Shown here in pieces: positions 34,747 to 42,743 of a DNA stretch of 64,000 nucleotides. Positions within the stretch are counted from its first letter, which is position 1, and each line of letters starts with the position of its first letter. The notes under the pieces are model-generated. The model saw nothing but the letters and a program-made list of their open reading frames with translations. It did no database searches and was not told the DNA's origin. This DNA comes from Athalassotoga sp049965695 (GTDB lineage Bacteria; Thermotogota; Thermotogae; Mesoaciditogales; Mesoaciditogaceae): NCBI RefSeq assembly GCF_049965695.1, contig NZ_JBMFWB010000001.1:62001-126000 (forward strand), given 5' to 3'. The position numbers and the translations under genes were made by a program.

Positions 34747-35184
34747 TCAATTCCTTTCCATGATCTTTAAAAGTGTGCTCAAAATATCTGAAGGTTCAGG
34801 ATTTTTAAGCCTTCCGACGACATTGGGAAGGTCTAAATTCTGCTTATCTTCCTCTTCGATAAGAAGAATTCCGAAAGGCTTTGGCATTTGTTCTATCGTG
34901 TTCATCAAAGGTATGATCATCTTTTCTGTCGGCGCCCCGAGCACGATAAGCAGATCCGCATGTCTTGGCGAATCCGAAAAATATATTCCGAACCTGTGCG
35001 TGTTGTATTGAGCACTTTGAAGCGCTTTCATTTCGAAGTTCAAAAGATTTGAATTTCCAACATCTATCGTGTAGATGTGCATCGATCTCTTGAAAATTTT
35101 CATCGACCTTACCTTTTCTTTCGATGGTTGAAGCGTTTTTTCCGTTAAAGATCTCTTCAATCCTCTTGTCGGCCACCATATCAT
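34747..35184 (-). CDS. NuoB/EchC/HycG-like small subunit lacking all Fe-S cysteines
   Basis: The protein is about 145 aa. NuoB-family backbone motifs are present: RFGIYFSDSPRHADLLIVLG and PTEKMIIPLMNTIEQMPKP. The cysteines that hold the N2-type [4Fe-4S] cluster are all gone. The CGGCN position reads VGNSN, the GACA position reads IEEED, and the CPP position reads KNPEP. The whole protein contains no cysteine at all. It therefore cannot bind the usual cluster, yet its length and fold motifs are kept, arguing against simple decay. ATG 35184 sits 6 bp after GAGGTG; earlier in-frame starts overlap that site. Confidence 0.85.
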   Translation of the reverse strand: MIWWPTRGLKRSLTEKTLQPSKEKVRSMKIFKRSMHIYTIDVGNSNLLNFEMKALQSAQYNTHRFGIYFSDSPRHADLLIVLGAPTEKMIIPLMNTIEQMPKPFGILLIEEEDKQNLDLPNVVGRLKNPEPSDILSTLLKIMERN

Positions 35185-35194
35185 ATTCATCACC

Positions 35195-36406
35195 TCAAAG
35201 CGCTCCATCCGCAAAGTTCATTCCGAATGATTCGACGGCAAATTGAAAGTCCGTAAAGATATTTCCTCTCAAAGCATTCGCAATTCCTTTGAAGGCAAAA
35301 AAGGACGGCGTTACGATGTAGATGTCCGATATCTTTGAATCTTTCACGTCTACCATGTACGCGACGGTCCCGCTCGGAGACTCGCAATAACCCAGCCCTT
35401 TTTCGTAACCGGTCTCGTTATTTTCATCCGAACTTTCGATCTGCTCTAAAATTATCCTCTGACTTTCAAAGATCTCTTCTGCCCTTACTTCCATCCTCGC
35501 AAGACTATCCCCTTCATTCTTTGTGGGGATCTTTAAATTCTTGTATTTTGGATCGTTGAGCCTTAGGTCCTCCTTTATGCCGGTTGATCTCAATGTGGGA
35601 CCTGTTATCCCGATGTTTATCGCTTCCGAAGAGTTCAAAAGGCCTGTTGAATAAAGCCTGTCCAAAAAGTTTCCGCTCTCGAGCGCCCCTTTGTAAAGTT
35701 CGCCGAACTCGGACGTTATCCTTTGAAGATCGGATTTCAGATTTTCAAATCTTCTTTCGTCAAAATTTTTTATTCCTCCTATATCGTTAAAATCCTTTAG
35801 ATATCTCGATCCGCTGAAATTCTTGTTCATCCTTAAACTCTCCTCGAAAAGATAACTCATATGAGACGTCAAAACCTTTTGTGCGGCCGCCTGGGCAAGT
35901 TGGTAAATGACGTAAAGATGATTGTAAATCCGTTCGAGTTCAAGCGCTATTGTTCTGAGTTTTTCGCTTTTCGGCTCCGTATCGATGCCGATCGTCGATT
36001 CTACGGCTTTTGTGAATGCCAAGGAGTGTGAAAAAGCGAAATTGCCGCAGATCTTTTCGACCATTTTCAGAGCGGATTTGAAATCGAGGCCTATAATCCT
36101 TTTTGAGATATTTCTATGCTTGTAGGAAAGATCGATGTCGACAGAGAGAATTCTTTCGCCGTAGGTGTAAAGGTGATAAATGCCCGCTTCCCCAACTCCG
36201 GATGTAACGGGACCATATCTGAAATCGAAGACTCCATCGCCGGTCTTCACCGCATCATCCGAACCTATTATCAAATCGCGAGATTTTACAAAAGCGTAGT
36301 TCGGCGTGTAAATGTTTTCGGGATCGATCTCGATCGATATGACCCCGTCTTCCTGGACGATGTAATAATCGACGTCTTTGCGAAATGTCCCGAGCAATAT
36401 CTTCAT
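35195..36406 (-). CDS. NuoD/HycE-like large subunit lacking [NiFe] ligands
   Basis: The 403-aa protein is homologous to the group 4 hydrogenase large subunit and NuoD: GPVTSGVGEAGIYHLYTYGE and KSEKLRTIALELERIYNHL are clear. The N-terminal metal motif, normally RICGICSFSHS, reads KICGNFAFSHS, so Cys120 stays but the second ligand is Phe123. The C-terminal DPCxxC is replaced by ESFGMN, and the chain stops at 403. No NuoC-type domain is present. A nickel site is impossible by sequence. This matches the Ehr (energy-converting hydrogenase related) group, known to lack these ligands. Its start overlaps the upstream stop (ATGA). Confidence 0.88.
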   Translation of the reverse strand: MKILLGTFRKDVDYYIVQEDGVISIEIDPENIYTPNYAFVKSRDLIIGSDDAVKTGDGVFDFRYGPVTSGVGEAGIYHLYTYGERILSVDIDLSYKHRNISKRIIGLDFKSALKMVEKICGNFAFSHSLAFTKAVESTIGIDTEPKSEKLRTIALELERIYNHLYVIYQLAQAAAQKVLTSHMSYLFEESLRMNKNFSGSRYLKDFNDIGGIKNFDERRFENLKSDLQRITSEFGELYKGALESGNFLDRLYSTGLLNSSEAINIGITGPTLRSTGIKEDLRLNDPKYKNLKIPTKNEGDSLARMEVRAEEIFESQRIILEQIESSDENNETGYEKGLGYCESPSGTVAYMVDVKDSKISDIYIVTPSFFAFKGIANALRGNIFTDFQFAVESFGMNFADGAL

Positions 36407-37761
36407 TTTATCACCTTGCTTATAAAGGGAATGAAAAAGATCACGGCTACGGAAAAGACGGTATCGATTATCGGAACGAGAGTTCCTATTCTTTTTCGAT
36501 CCATCTTTTCTCCTTCAGAGTCGGAGAAGATCATTTTCCCGACTTTGAAGTTCATCGAAATGAATGCAAGTGCCAGAAAACCTACTAACAATAAAGTCCA
36601 CCCTATATTCAACACGGAGAGCAAAACAAGGATTATCATGATCTCTCCGAAGAAGGTTCCGAATGGCGGCATTCCCGTTATCGCCATCGCATCGAAAAGC
36701 AGAGTGTAAGCGGTGGACGGCATACGTTCAGCGACGCCTTTAACTTCATCTATCTTCACAGTTTTATACCTCGATAAAAGATTTCCGCTCAGGAAAAAGG
36801 TTGAAGATTTCGCAAAGGCATGTGAAATTATCAACACAAAAACACCGATAAGAGCGTATCCTCCCAAAGAAATTCCGATCAGTGCCATTCCCATGTTTTC
36901 CATCGTGGAATAGGCGAATAACCTTTTGTAATTCGTCTGGACCGCCATAAGACTTGCGGCAATGATGACGGTCAAAAATCCGAGCACAAGCGCAAAAGTT
37001 TTAACGTATGCAACGGGTGTGAACTGTATGACTCTGATTATCGCGTAAAGCGCCACGGGCAGTAAGACGCCGGAAAAAATCGCGCTGACCGGTGCCGGTG
37101 CCTTCCCGTGAACATCCGGAAGCCACGTGTGCATCGGGAAGATGCCGGCCTTTGTGCCGTACCCTATTATGGCCATCATGCTGCCGAGAGGAAGGAGCGC
37201 GGAAAATGCATTCATCGTCAGCAATTTGGATATATCAAGTGTGCCTGTCGCGGCGTATATCAGCACGTTTGATATGAAAGAGATGACTAACCCGCTTGAG
37301 ACTATTATTATGTATCTCCATGTCGCCTCTGTCGATGATTCGTCGTTTTCTACCGCAACCAAAAGCGCACTCGTGACGGTTGTCGCCTCTATACCGACCC
37401 AGACGAGGCCGAGGTTGTTTACCGAAACTGAAAAGAACATTGAAAATGCGAAGAGATTAAGCAAAAGATAGTAAAACCTTTTTTGAAAAAGCGGTTCATC
37501 GATGTATTTTAAAAAAGTCGTTGAAAAGATGACTGTCATCGTGTAAACAATGGAAATCGTCAAAATCATGATCTTCGAAATTCCGTCCAAAAACAGGAAA
37601 GTATCCGATACGTCTGGCAGGAAAAGAATCACGATCGAAAAGATGACGGTAGAGACAGACGCGATCACGGAGATCACTTCTTCGAATTTTTCGATCCTTG
37701 CAAGACACAGCAAAGCGCCTATCAAACTTGCAGCCATTGGCAAAATGTAGATTATACTCAT
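36403..37761 (-). CDS. Ehr/Hyf-type complex, NuoM/N/HyfF-like ion-transporting subunit
   Basis: The 452-aa protein has about 13 to 14 membrane helices. The antiporter-like core motif KAGIFPMHTWLPDVHGKAPAPVSAIFSG and LVWVGIEATTVTSALLV (with the key Glu) are intact. It is a second ion-translocating subunit, HyfF-like by gene position. The stop overlaps the next start by ATGA. Two such subunits plus a NuoH-like anchor mean the membrane arm keeps its proton or sodium pathway although the redox arm has lost its cofactors. Confidence 0.9.
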   Translation of the reverse strand: MSIIYILPMAASLIGALLCLARIEKFEEVISVIASVSTVIFSIVILFLPDVSDTFLFLDGISKIMILTISIVYTMTVIFSTTFLKYIDEPLFQKRFYYLLLNLFAFSMFFSVSVNNLGLVWVGIEATTVTSALLVAVENDESSTEATWRYIIIVSSGLVISFISNVLIYAATGTLDISKLLTMNAFSALLPLGSMMAIIGYGTKAGIFPMHTWLPDVHGKAPAPVSAIFSGVLLPVALYAIIRVIQFTPVAYVKTFALVLGFLTVIIAASLMAVQTNYKRLFAYSTMENMGMALIGISLGGYALIGVFVLIISHAFAKSSTFFLSGNLLSRYKTVKIDEVKGVAERMPSTAYTLLFDAMAITGMPPFGTFFGEIMIILVLLSVLNIGWTLLLVGFLALAFISMNFKVGKMIFSDSEGEKMDRKRIGTLVPIIDTVFSVAVIFFIPFISKVIK

Positions 37762-37764
37762 TTT

Positions 37765-38400
37765 CTATCCCCTTAATTCATCAAAATCGTCTGATTTTTT
37801 CGAAGTGCTTTCCCTCATCCTCATTACGATTCCAGAAATCATGACAACTCCTATGAGATCGAGAACCGTTCCAGCCTCAACGCTGAAGGGAAGGTCAGGA
37901 AAGAGGTAGCCTGTGAACAAGAAGGCGGCATTCTCCATGACCATGTATCCGATCAACTGAATAAAGGCATTTTTTCTCGATATTATGAGGAAGGCACCCT
38001 GGAAGATGAGCACGACGGGGATCGCACCCGACAGAACACCGACGAAATTCAACATCGTAACGTCGTAAAGCACGTAGGCAAAGATCGCTATCACAAGAGA
38101 AATTATTATCGAGAATGCGGTTCCCATCGCAGGCTTTGATTCTCTTTCTCTCCACGGATCTCTTGCAAGCCTTCTTAGAATGAAGGTCGGGATGAAAAAC
38201 CCTCTTATCGCCGCAGTCAGGATGGCAAGAATGAACACAAGGTAGGAATGCTGAATGAAACTGAGGTAAAACAAAAAGATCGAGATGATGTACGATCCGA
38301 TCGAAAAGGTTTTGACGATCTTCGTGACATATACCTCCCATTGCATGAAGAGCACAAGCAGTATTTCCGAAAAGCCTATAAGCATGAAGAAATCTTTCAT
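37765..38400 (-). CDS. Ehr/Hyf-type complex, HyfE-like membrane subunit
   Basis: The protein is about 211 aa with six to seven hydrophobic helices (MIGFSEILLVLFMQWEVYV-type opening). By size, composition and position between the NuoH-like and NuoN-like genes it corresponds to HyfE, a NuoK/MrpC-related subunit. Start ATG 38400 follows GAGGTGATAAT; the longer frame from 38427 lies inside the previous gene and has no ribosome site. It contains VMVMENAAFLF-like conserved helix residues including the Glu expected in NuoK-type proteins. Confidence 0.8.
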   Translation of the reverse strand: MKDFFMLIGFSEILLVLFMQWEVYVTKIVKTFSIGSYIISIFLFYLSFIQHSYLVFILAILTAAIRGFFIPTFILRRLARDPWRERESKPAMGTAFSIIISLVIAIFAYVLYDVTMLNFVGVLSGAIPVVLIFQGAFLIISRKNAFIQLIGYMVMENAAFLFTGYLFPDLPFSVEAGTVLDLIGVVMISGIVMRMRESTSKKSDDFDELRG

Positions 38401-38404
38401 ATTA

Positions 38405-39343
38405 TCACCTCGAGACGCTGAAGGCAAGAAAACTTAAAAAGGCCAGCGAAAAGGCTATTGAAATGTAGTCAAAATTTTTCAAAAGTCTGAACTTTGAAAC
38501 GCTCTCTTCGAAGAAAGCAAAAACTATCGCAAGACCCGTTAATTTTAAAAGTTGAATTCCCATGTATATCAAAATGGCTCCCCACTCCATTTTCATTGGG
38601 ACCCAGAAAGGTATGGTGTAGACATTTAAAAAGACACTCATCAAAAGGAATTGTTTTGCATATCCTCCCCATTTGAAAAATGCGAGATCGGGTCCGGAAT
38701 ACTCGATCTCCATCGATTGATCTATAGATCCGAGTTCGGCGGTCGAATGTGATTCGATGGGAAGTTTTCCCGTCTCAACGAGTAAAACCATGAAGAAAGC
38801 CGCCGCTACAAACCAGTGAACAAGAGACAGATACCACGTCGTTGAAGTCTGGAGCACGTTGTTTATGACGTAAGGGTTGTTTGTTTGGGAAATCACGCCG
38901 AGCATTATGAAGACCAAAACGGTTATGGGCTCTGACAATGCGCTGATGCTTGCCGATCTTGATGTGCCGAGATGGGCATAATTGCTTCTGCTGTCCAAAG
39001 CCATGAGTTTTTTGAATGTCGCGGCTGCACCGAAAGTGAGACCGCCTCCTATGAAGTCGACAACGGGACCGAATTCCAACGGGAAGGCAGTTATTATCGG
39101 AAGTACAAGCGTCAGCAGCATGTAAAGCGCGAACGTGACGTAAGGACCTATCCTGAAGATGGGAGAAGATTTTGCGGGGACAAGATTTTCCTTTTTAAAA
39201 AGTTTTATAAGGTCATAATAGGGTTGAAAGATACTCGGTCCTTTTTTGGATTCGATTTTTTCTTCTGTCGTAGAGATTATTCCCGCAATAAGCGGAGCAA
39301 GCGCTAAGACATATATAAGCTGGATTACACTGAGAATTAACAC
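38405..39343 (-). CDS. Ehr/Hyf-type complex, NuoH/HyfC-like membrane subunit (first gene)
   Basis: The protein is about 312 aa with eight membrane helices. NuoH-family loops are KKGPSIFQPYYDLIKLFKKE and VETGKLPIESHSTAELGSID, followed by MEIEYSGPDLAFFKWG. It anchors the peripheral arm to the membrane arm and shapes the quinone-site-like cavity. The GTG start at 39343 lies 6 bp after GGGAGG; the longer frame would run into the riboswitch. As first gene of the operon it is under the fluoride riboswitch at 39348-39415. Confidence 0.9.
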   Translation of the reverse strand: MLILSVIQLIYVLALAPLIAGIISTTEEKIESKKGPSIFQPYYDLIKLFKKENLVPAKSSPIFRIGPYVTFALYMLLTLVLPIITAFPLEFGPVVDFIGGGLTFGAAATFKKLMALDSRSNYAHLGTSRSASISALSEPITVLVFIMLGVISQTNNPYVINNVLQTSTTWYLSLVHWFVAAAFFMVLLVETGKLPIESHSTAELGSIDQSMEIEYSGPDLAFFKWGGYAKQFLLMSVFLNVYTIPFWVPMKMEWGAILIYMGIQLLKLTGLAIVFAFFEESVSKFRLLKNFDYISIAFSLAFLSFLAFSVSR

Positions 39344-39347
39344 AATA

Positions 39348-39415
39348 CACCTCCCACCTGAAAAATGGTAGGAGTCATTGGCTTGTAAGCGGTTTTGGCA
39401 GACTCCACTGCCGTT
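39348..39415 (-). ncRNA. Fluoride riboswitch (crcB motif), translational type, upstream of the Ehr-like operon
   Basis: The minus-strand RNA closely matches the fluoride aptamer. P1 is GGCAG-UGGAGU-CUGCC (39412-39397), followed by AAAAC. P2 is GCU-UACA-AGC, and then AAUGACUCCUACC. Loop GGAGU can pair with ACUCC to give the pseudoknot. This parallels the Bacillus cereus crcB aptamer nearly base for base. The switch is visible: CUCCUACC (39374-39367) can instead pair with GGUGGGAG (39358-39351), which contains the ribosome site of the first gene. Fluoride binding should free the site and turn translation on. No U-tract follows, so it is not a terminator. Confidence 0.9.
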
Positions 39416-39421
39416 CGTCCG

Positions 39422-39427
39422 ATTATA
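39422..39427 (-). promoter_or_regulatory. -10 box of the Ehr-like operon
   Basis: TATAAT on the minus strand (39427-39422) lies 7-10 bp ahead of the aptamer, so the transcript would start almost at its 5' end, as usual for fluoride riboswitches. No good -35 is visible. The divergent promoter for the MutS-like genes is about 100 bp away. Confidence 0.65.
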
Positions 39428-39527
39428 CAATATTCATTGTTTAAAAGAAGTTAATTGATTTTTTCTAAAATGCGATAAAATGTGGTATATCCCTATTTTG
39501 GCATCGTTCTCTATCGCTAACGAAATG

Positions 39528-39536
39528 TGTTATAAT
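39528..39536 (+). promoter_or_regulatory. Extended -10 promoter of the MutS-like operon
   Basis: TGTTATAAT (TATAAT at 39531-39536) lies 7 bp before the plus-strand aptamer. It is divergent from the promoter at 39422-39427. The roughly 100 bp between them, AT-rich, could hold sites for a shared regulator, but none is obvious. Confidence 0.65.
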
Positions 39537-39542
39537 ACAATT

Positions 39543-39590
39543 AAAGGGATGAGGCTCCCTGATAAATGCCTTTGAAGGCTGATGGCTTCT
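39543..39590 (+). ncRNA. Fluoride riboswitch (crcB motif), transcriptional type, upstream of the MutS-like genes
   Basis: P1 is AGGG-AUGAGGCU-CCCU (39545-39560), then GAUAAAU. P2 is GCC-UUUGAA-GGC, then UGAUGGCUUCU. Loop GAGGCU pairs with GGCUUC, with two G-U pairs, as the pseudoknot. This follows the Thermotoga petrophila fluoride aptamer (GAUGAGGC ... CUGAUGGCCUC). The 3' strand of the pseudoknot (GGCUUC) is also the 5' arm of the intrinsic terminator at 39582-39615. Ligand binding should therefore prevent termination and let the MutS-like genes be transcribed. Confidence 0.9.
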
Positions 39591-39615
39591 TTGAGAGAAG
39601 CCATTTTGTTTTTTT
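39582..39615 (+). terminator. Riboswitch-controlled intrinsic terminator before the MutS-like genes
   Basis: ATGGCTTCT (39582-39590), loop TTGAG, AGAAGCCAT (39596-39604), then TTTGTTTTTTT. The 9-bp stem is perfect. Its first arm overlaps the aptamer pseudoknot strand. AAGGAGG (39616-39622) follows at once, for translation when termination is avoided. Confidence 0.9.
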
Positions 39616-39628
39616 AAGGAGGGTCAAA

Positions 39629-41152
39629 ATGCTAAGCATACTTTTTAAAAATGAAAATGACAGGGTTAGGGTCAAGAATGCTCAAATGCCAGAATGTTTT
39701 GGAGATCTAAATCTTGATCAAATCGTGAATTCCATTACATCCAAAAAAATATGCGATCTTAAACCGTATTTTTACGTCAAACTTGAAGATGTCGATTCGA
39801 TAAAGTACAGGCAAGAAGTTATGAGCGATCTCCTCAAAAACGAAGAACTTTTTGAAAATGTGACAAAGTTTGAAGATAAAATGCGGACGATGAAGAAATG
39901 TTTTGATCAGTCCGATAAATTATCTTACAAATACCAAAAGGAAAGATGGTTCATTGATGGAGTTGAAATCTATTGTGATGCCGTTCAAGACCTTTCAAAA
40001 TCCCTTGCCGTCGATCTTAAATCGAGAGGCTTTTTGGATTTTTCTGATTTTTTGAAAGATTACGTTGATTCGGACGATTTTAAATCTCTTGTCATTCAAA
40101 CCAAAAAATTAAAAGATGAACTTTCGCAGATAAGATACACCCTATTTGTAAGGGGAAGCGCGATTAAAGTAAGAAGGTATGATTCTCAGAAAAATTACAG
40201 TCAAGAAATAGAGGAAATATTTGAAAAGTTCAGACAAGGATCAGTAAAAAGTTACTCCGTTAAATTTAATGGATTGGTGGACATGAACCATGTTGAGGCT
40301 AAAATACTCGACTTTGTGGCGATGCTTTATCCTGAAATTTTCAAAGAACTTGACGGATATTACGTAAAGAATGCGAATTTCATGAACGAAGTCATTTCTG
40401 AATTCACAAGAGAAATTCAGTTTTACATCTCTTACCTCGAGTACATATCTCAGTTCAAAAGAAACGGACTTGAATTTTGTATCCCGCAAATCACTCAAGA
40501 AAAAGAAATATATGCCCGCAGCACTTTTGATCTTGCACTTGCCGGCAAATTGGTAAACGATCAAAAGGTGGTTGTAACTAACGATTTTTATCTTAAGGAT
40601 CAAGAAAGAATTTTCGTTGTAACCGGTCCCAATCAAGGCGGTAAGACAACCTTTGCGAGAACTTTTGGGCAACTTCATTATCTTGCAAGTATCGGCTGTC
40701 CTGTGCCCGGAAATGAGGCAAAACTCTTTTTGTTCGATCAAATCTTTACGCACTTTGAAAGAGAAGAAAACATAAACAATCTTCGTGGAAAACTTGAAGA
40801 CGAACTTTTCAGAATAAATTTGATTTTGAAAAAGGCAACGCCACGCAGTTTAATCGTAATAAATGAAATGTTTTCTTCCACAACTCTCGAAGACGCACTT
40901 TTTTTGAGCAAAAAAGTTATGACCGTTATATACGATCTTGATATCTTGACGGTGTGGGTTACGTTCATAGACGAAATAACCTCCATGAACGAAAAAGTTG
41001 TAAGCATGGTAAGCACCGTGGATCAGGATAACCCATCCGTAAGAACTTACAAAGTCTTGAGAAAACCATCTGACGGTTTATCTTATGCCATATCGGTAGC
41101 GGAAAAGTATCATCTGACTTACAAATCTTTGAAAGAGAGGATAAGATCATGA
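39629..41152 (+). CDS. MutS-like ATPase, first of a tandem pair (fluoride-regulated)
   Basis: The 507-aa protein has an N-terminal helical region (about 1-300) like the MutS core and lever domains. It has no mismatch-binding domain I with Phe-x-Glu. A MutS-type ATPase follows: Walker A TGPNQGGKTTFART (333-341) and a Walker B region SLIVINEMFSSTT with Asn412-Glu413 in place of the usual Asp-Glu. It should dimerise through the ATPase, probably with the product of the next gene, which overlaps by 4 bp. ATG 39629 follows AAGGAGG. MutS-like genes are a known class of fluoride-riboswitch targets. The actual substrate is unknown. Confidence 0.88.
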   Translation: MLSILFKNENDRVRVKNAQMPECFGDLNLDQIVNSITSKKICDLKPYFYVKLEDVDSIKYRQEVMSDLLKNEELFENVTKFEDKMRTMKKCFDQSDKLSYKYQKERWFIDGVEIYCDAVQDLSKSLAVDLKSRGFLDFSDFLKDYVDSDDFKSLVIQTKKLKDELSQIRYTLFVRGSAIKVRRYDSQKNYSQEIEEIFEKFRQGSVKSYSVKFNGLVDMNHVEAKILDFVAMLYPEIFKELDGYYVKNANFMNEVISEFTREIQFYISYLEYISQFKRNGLEFCIPQITQEKEIYARSTFDLALAGKLVNDQKVVVTNDFYLKDQERIFVVTGPNQGGKTTFARTFGQLHYLASIGCPVPGNEAKLFLFDQIFTHFEREENINNLRGKLEDELFRINLILKKATPRSLIVINEMFSSTTLEDALFLSKKVMTVIYDLDILTVWVTFIDEITSMNEKVVSMVSTVDQDNPSVRTYKVLRKPSDGLSYAISVAEKYHLTYKSLKERIRS

Positions 41153-42663
41153 AAGTCTTTTTGATGTTTAGAAATCGAGATTTTGATCTCGAAGGACAAT
41201 TTCCTCCATTTGCCGATGATCTTGTTCAGGATTTAGAATTGAATACCCTATTAAATGCCATATCAAACGGTGATGAGTTTATTTTTAATGTTTCAAAAAG
41301 GGCTTTGCTTTCAAGCGTTAATTCTGCAGAAATGCTACTTTATCGCCAGAACATCATAAAAGATTGCCTGAGAAATCCATCGACGGTAAGAAATCTTTAT
41401 TCCATCGCAGTGGAAGGAATTGAACAGGAGAAAAAAACATATTTTGGATTTTTCAGTAAATATCCCGATGCCATCTTACACAGCGCGATGGAACTTTTAC
41501 ATCTTTTTATCTCGACTTTGAGAAAATTAAGAAAAATCGTCGATGATGAATCTTCAAAATTTGAATCGGAGGGGTTTAAACGCTTTTTCAAGATGATCCA
41601 GACCGAACTTACAGATGAATATTTTGAATTGATTGAAGAACATCTGAGATATTTGGAATTCAAAAACGGGATGCTTATAGGCGTTAACCTTGGTAATGGA
41701 AACAAGGGAGAAAATTACATGATATTAGAGCCCAACGAGAAGAAAGAGGGATTTTTGGATCGCATCTTTTCAAAAAAGGAAGAGTCTTACACCTTTGCAA
41801 TAAGTGACAGAGACGAAAGAGGTGCCGAAGCCCTTGGCCAGATAAAAGATAGGGCCATAAATTCAGTTTCAAACGCTATCGCCCAGTCTGCCGATCACAT
41901 TTTAAATTTTTTCAAAATGATGCGAGTCGAACTCGCATTTTACGTTGGAGCCCTCAATCTTTACGATCGAATTACCAAGATTGGGGAACCGGTTTGTTTT
42001 CCAGATGTCAAACAATCGAATGAGCGCGTACACAATTTCGAAAATCTCTACGATATTTCTCTTGCCATCGTTAAGGGAGAAAAAGTAATCGGAAATGAAA
42101 TTGATGCGGATGGAAAAGCACTTATCGTGATAACCGGCGCAAATCAAGGCGGGAAATCCACATTTCTAAGAAGCATCGGTATTGCCCAGTTGATGATGCA
42201 ATCTGGATTGTTCGTACCGGCACAAAGATTCAGCGCAAACATCTCTAACGGGATATTTACCCATTACAAGCGCGAAGAAGATAAGAAGATGGATAGCGGT
42301 AAATTCGATGAAGAATTGAAAAGGATGGACAAAATCGTTAATTACCTTAAGCCCGATTCAATGATATTGTTTAACGAATCATTTGCCGCAACAAATGAAA
42401 GGGAAGGATCCGAGATAGGGCGACAAATAACGTCCGCACTTATCGAAAAAAACATAAAAGTCTTCTTTGTCACACACATGTACGAACTGGCTCACGGATT
42501 TTACAAAAACAGATCTGATGGCTTTCTCTTTCTGAGGGCCGAAAGAAGCGAGGATGGAAACAGAACATTCAAAATTTTGAATGGAGAGCCCTTGCAAACA
42601 AGTTATGGCGTTGATCTATACAAAAAGATATTTTCCGATCAACGATCTTCTATTGAAGTTTAA
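41149..42663 (+). CDS. MutS-like ATPase, second of a tandem pair (fluoride-regulated)
   Basis: The 504-aa paralogue of the preceding protein has Walker A TGANQGGKSTFLRS (329-337) and Walker B SMILFNESFAATNEREG with Asn409-Glu410. This is the same Asp-to-Asn change as its partner, so it is a family trait and not an accident. VTHMYELAHGFY is the H-loop region. The N-terminal 300 residues are helical, with an insertion around 195-235. The absence of mismatch and clamp domains argues against mismatch repair. Start ATG 41149 overlaps the previous stop, so a 1:1 heterodimer is likely. Confidence 0.88.
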   Translation: MKVFLMFRNRDFDLEGQFPPFADDLVQDLELNTLLNAISNGDEFIFNVSKRALLSSVNSAEMLLYRQNIIKDCLRNPSTVRNLYSIAVEGIEQEKKTYFGFFSKYPDAILHSAMELLHLFISTLRKLRKIVDDESSKFESEGFKRFFKMIQTELTDEYFELIEEHLRYLEFKNGMLIGVNLGNGNKGENYMILEPNEKKEGFLDRIFSKKEESYTFAISDRDERGAEALGQIKDRAINSVSNAIAQSADHILNFFKMMRVELAFYVGALNLYDRITKIGEPVCFPDVKQSNERVHNFENLYDISLAIVKGEKVIGNEIDADGKALIVITGANQGGKSTFLRSIGIAQLMMQSGLFVPAQRFSANISNGIFTHYKREEDKKMDSGKFDEELKRMDKIVNYLKPDSMILFNESFAATNEREGSEIGRQITSALIEKNIKVFFVTHMYELAHGFYKNRSDGFLFLRAERSEDGNRTFKILNGEPLQTSYGVDLYKKIFSDQRSSIEV

Positions 42664-42743
42664 ACTTACCGCACTTCGTGCAACAAATGACTTTCGCCGC
42701 AAAGAGATTGTGCCTATAACGGCAATCTAAACTTAATTCACAT

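Noticed and set aside
35195..36406. Functional [NiFe] hydrogenase (formate hydrogenlyase)
   Set aside because: The ligand pairs CxxC are missing at both ends, and no maturation or formate dehydrogenase genes are present.
39566..39628. Longer N-terminus for the first MutS-like protein
   Set aside because: The in-frame ATG at 39566 lies inside the fluoride aptamer and upstream of the terminator; ATG 39629 has AAGGAGG at the right distance.
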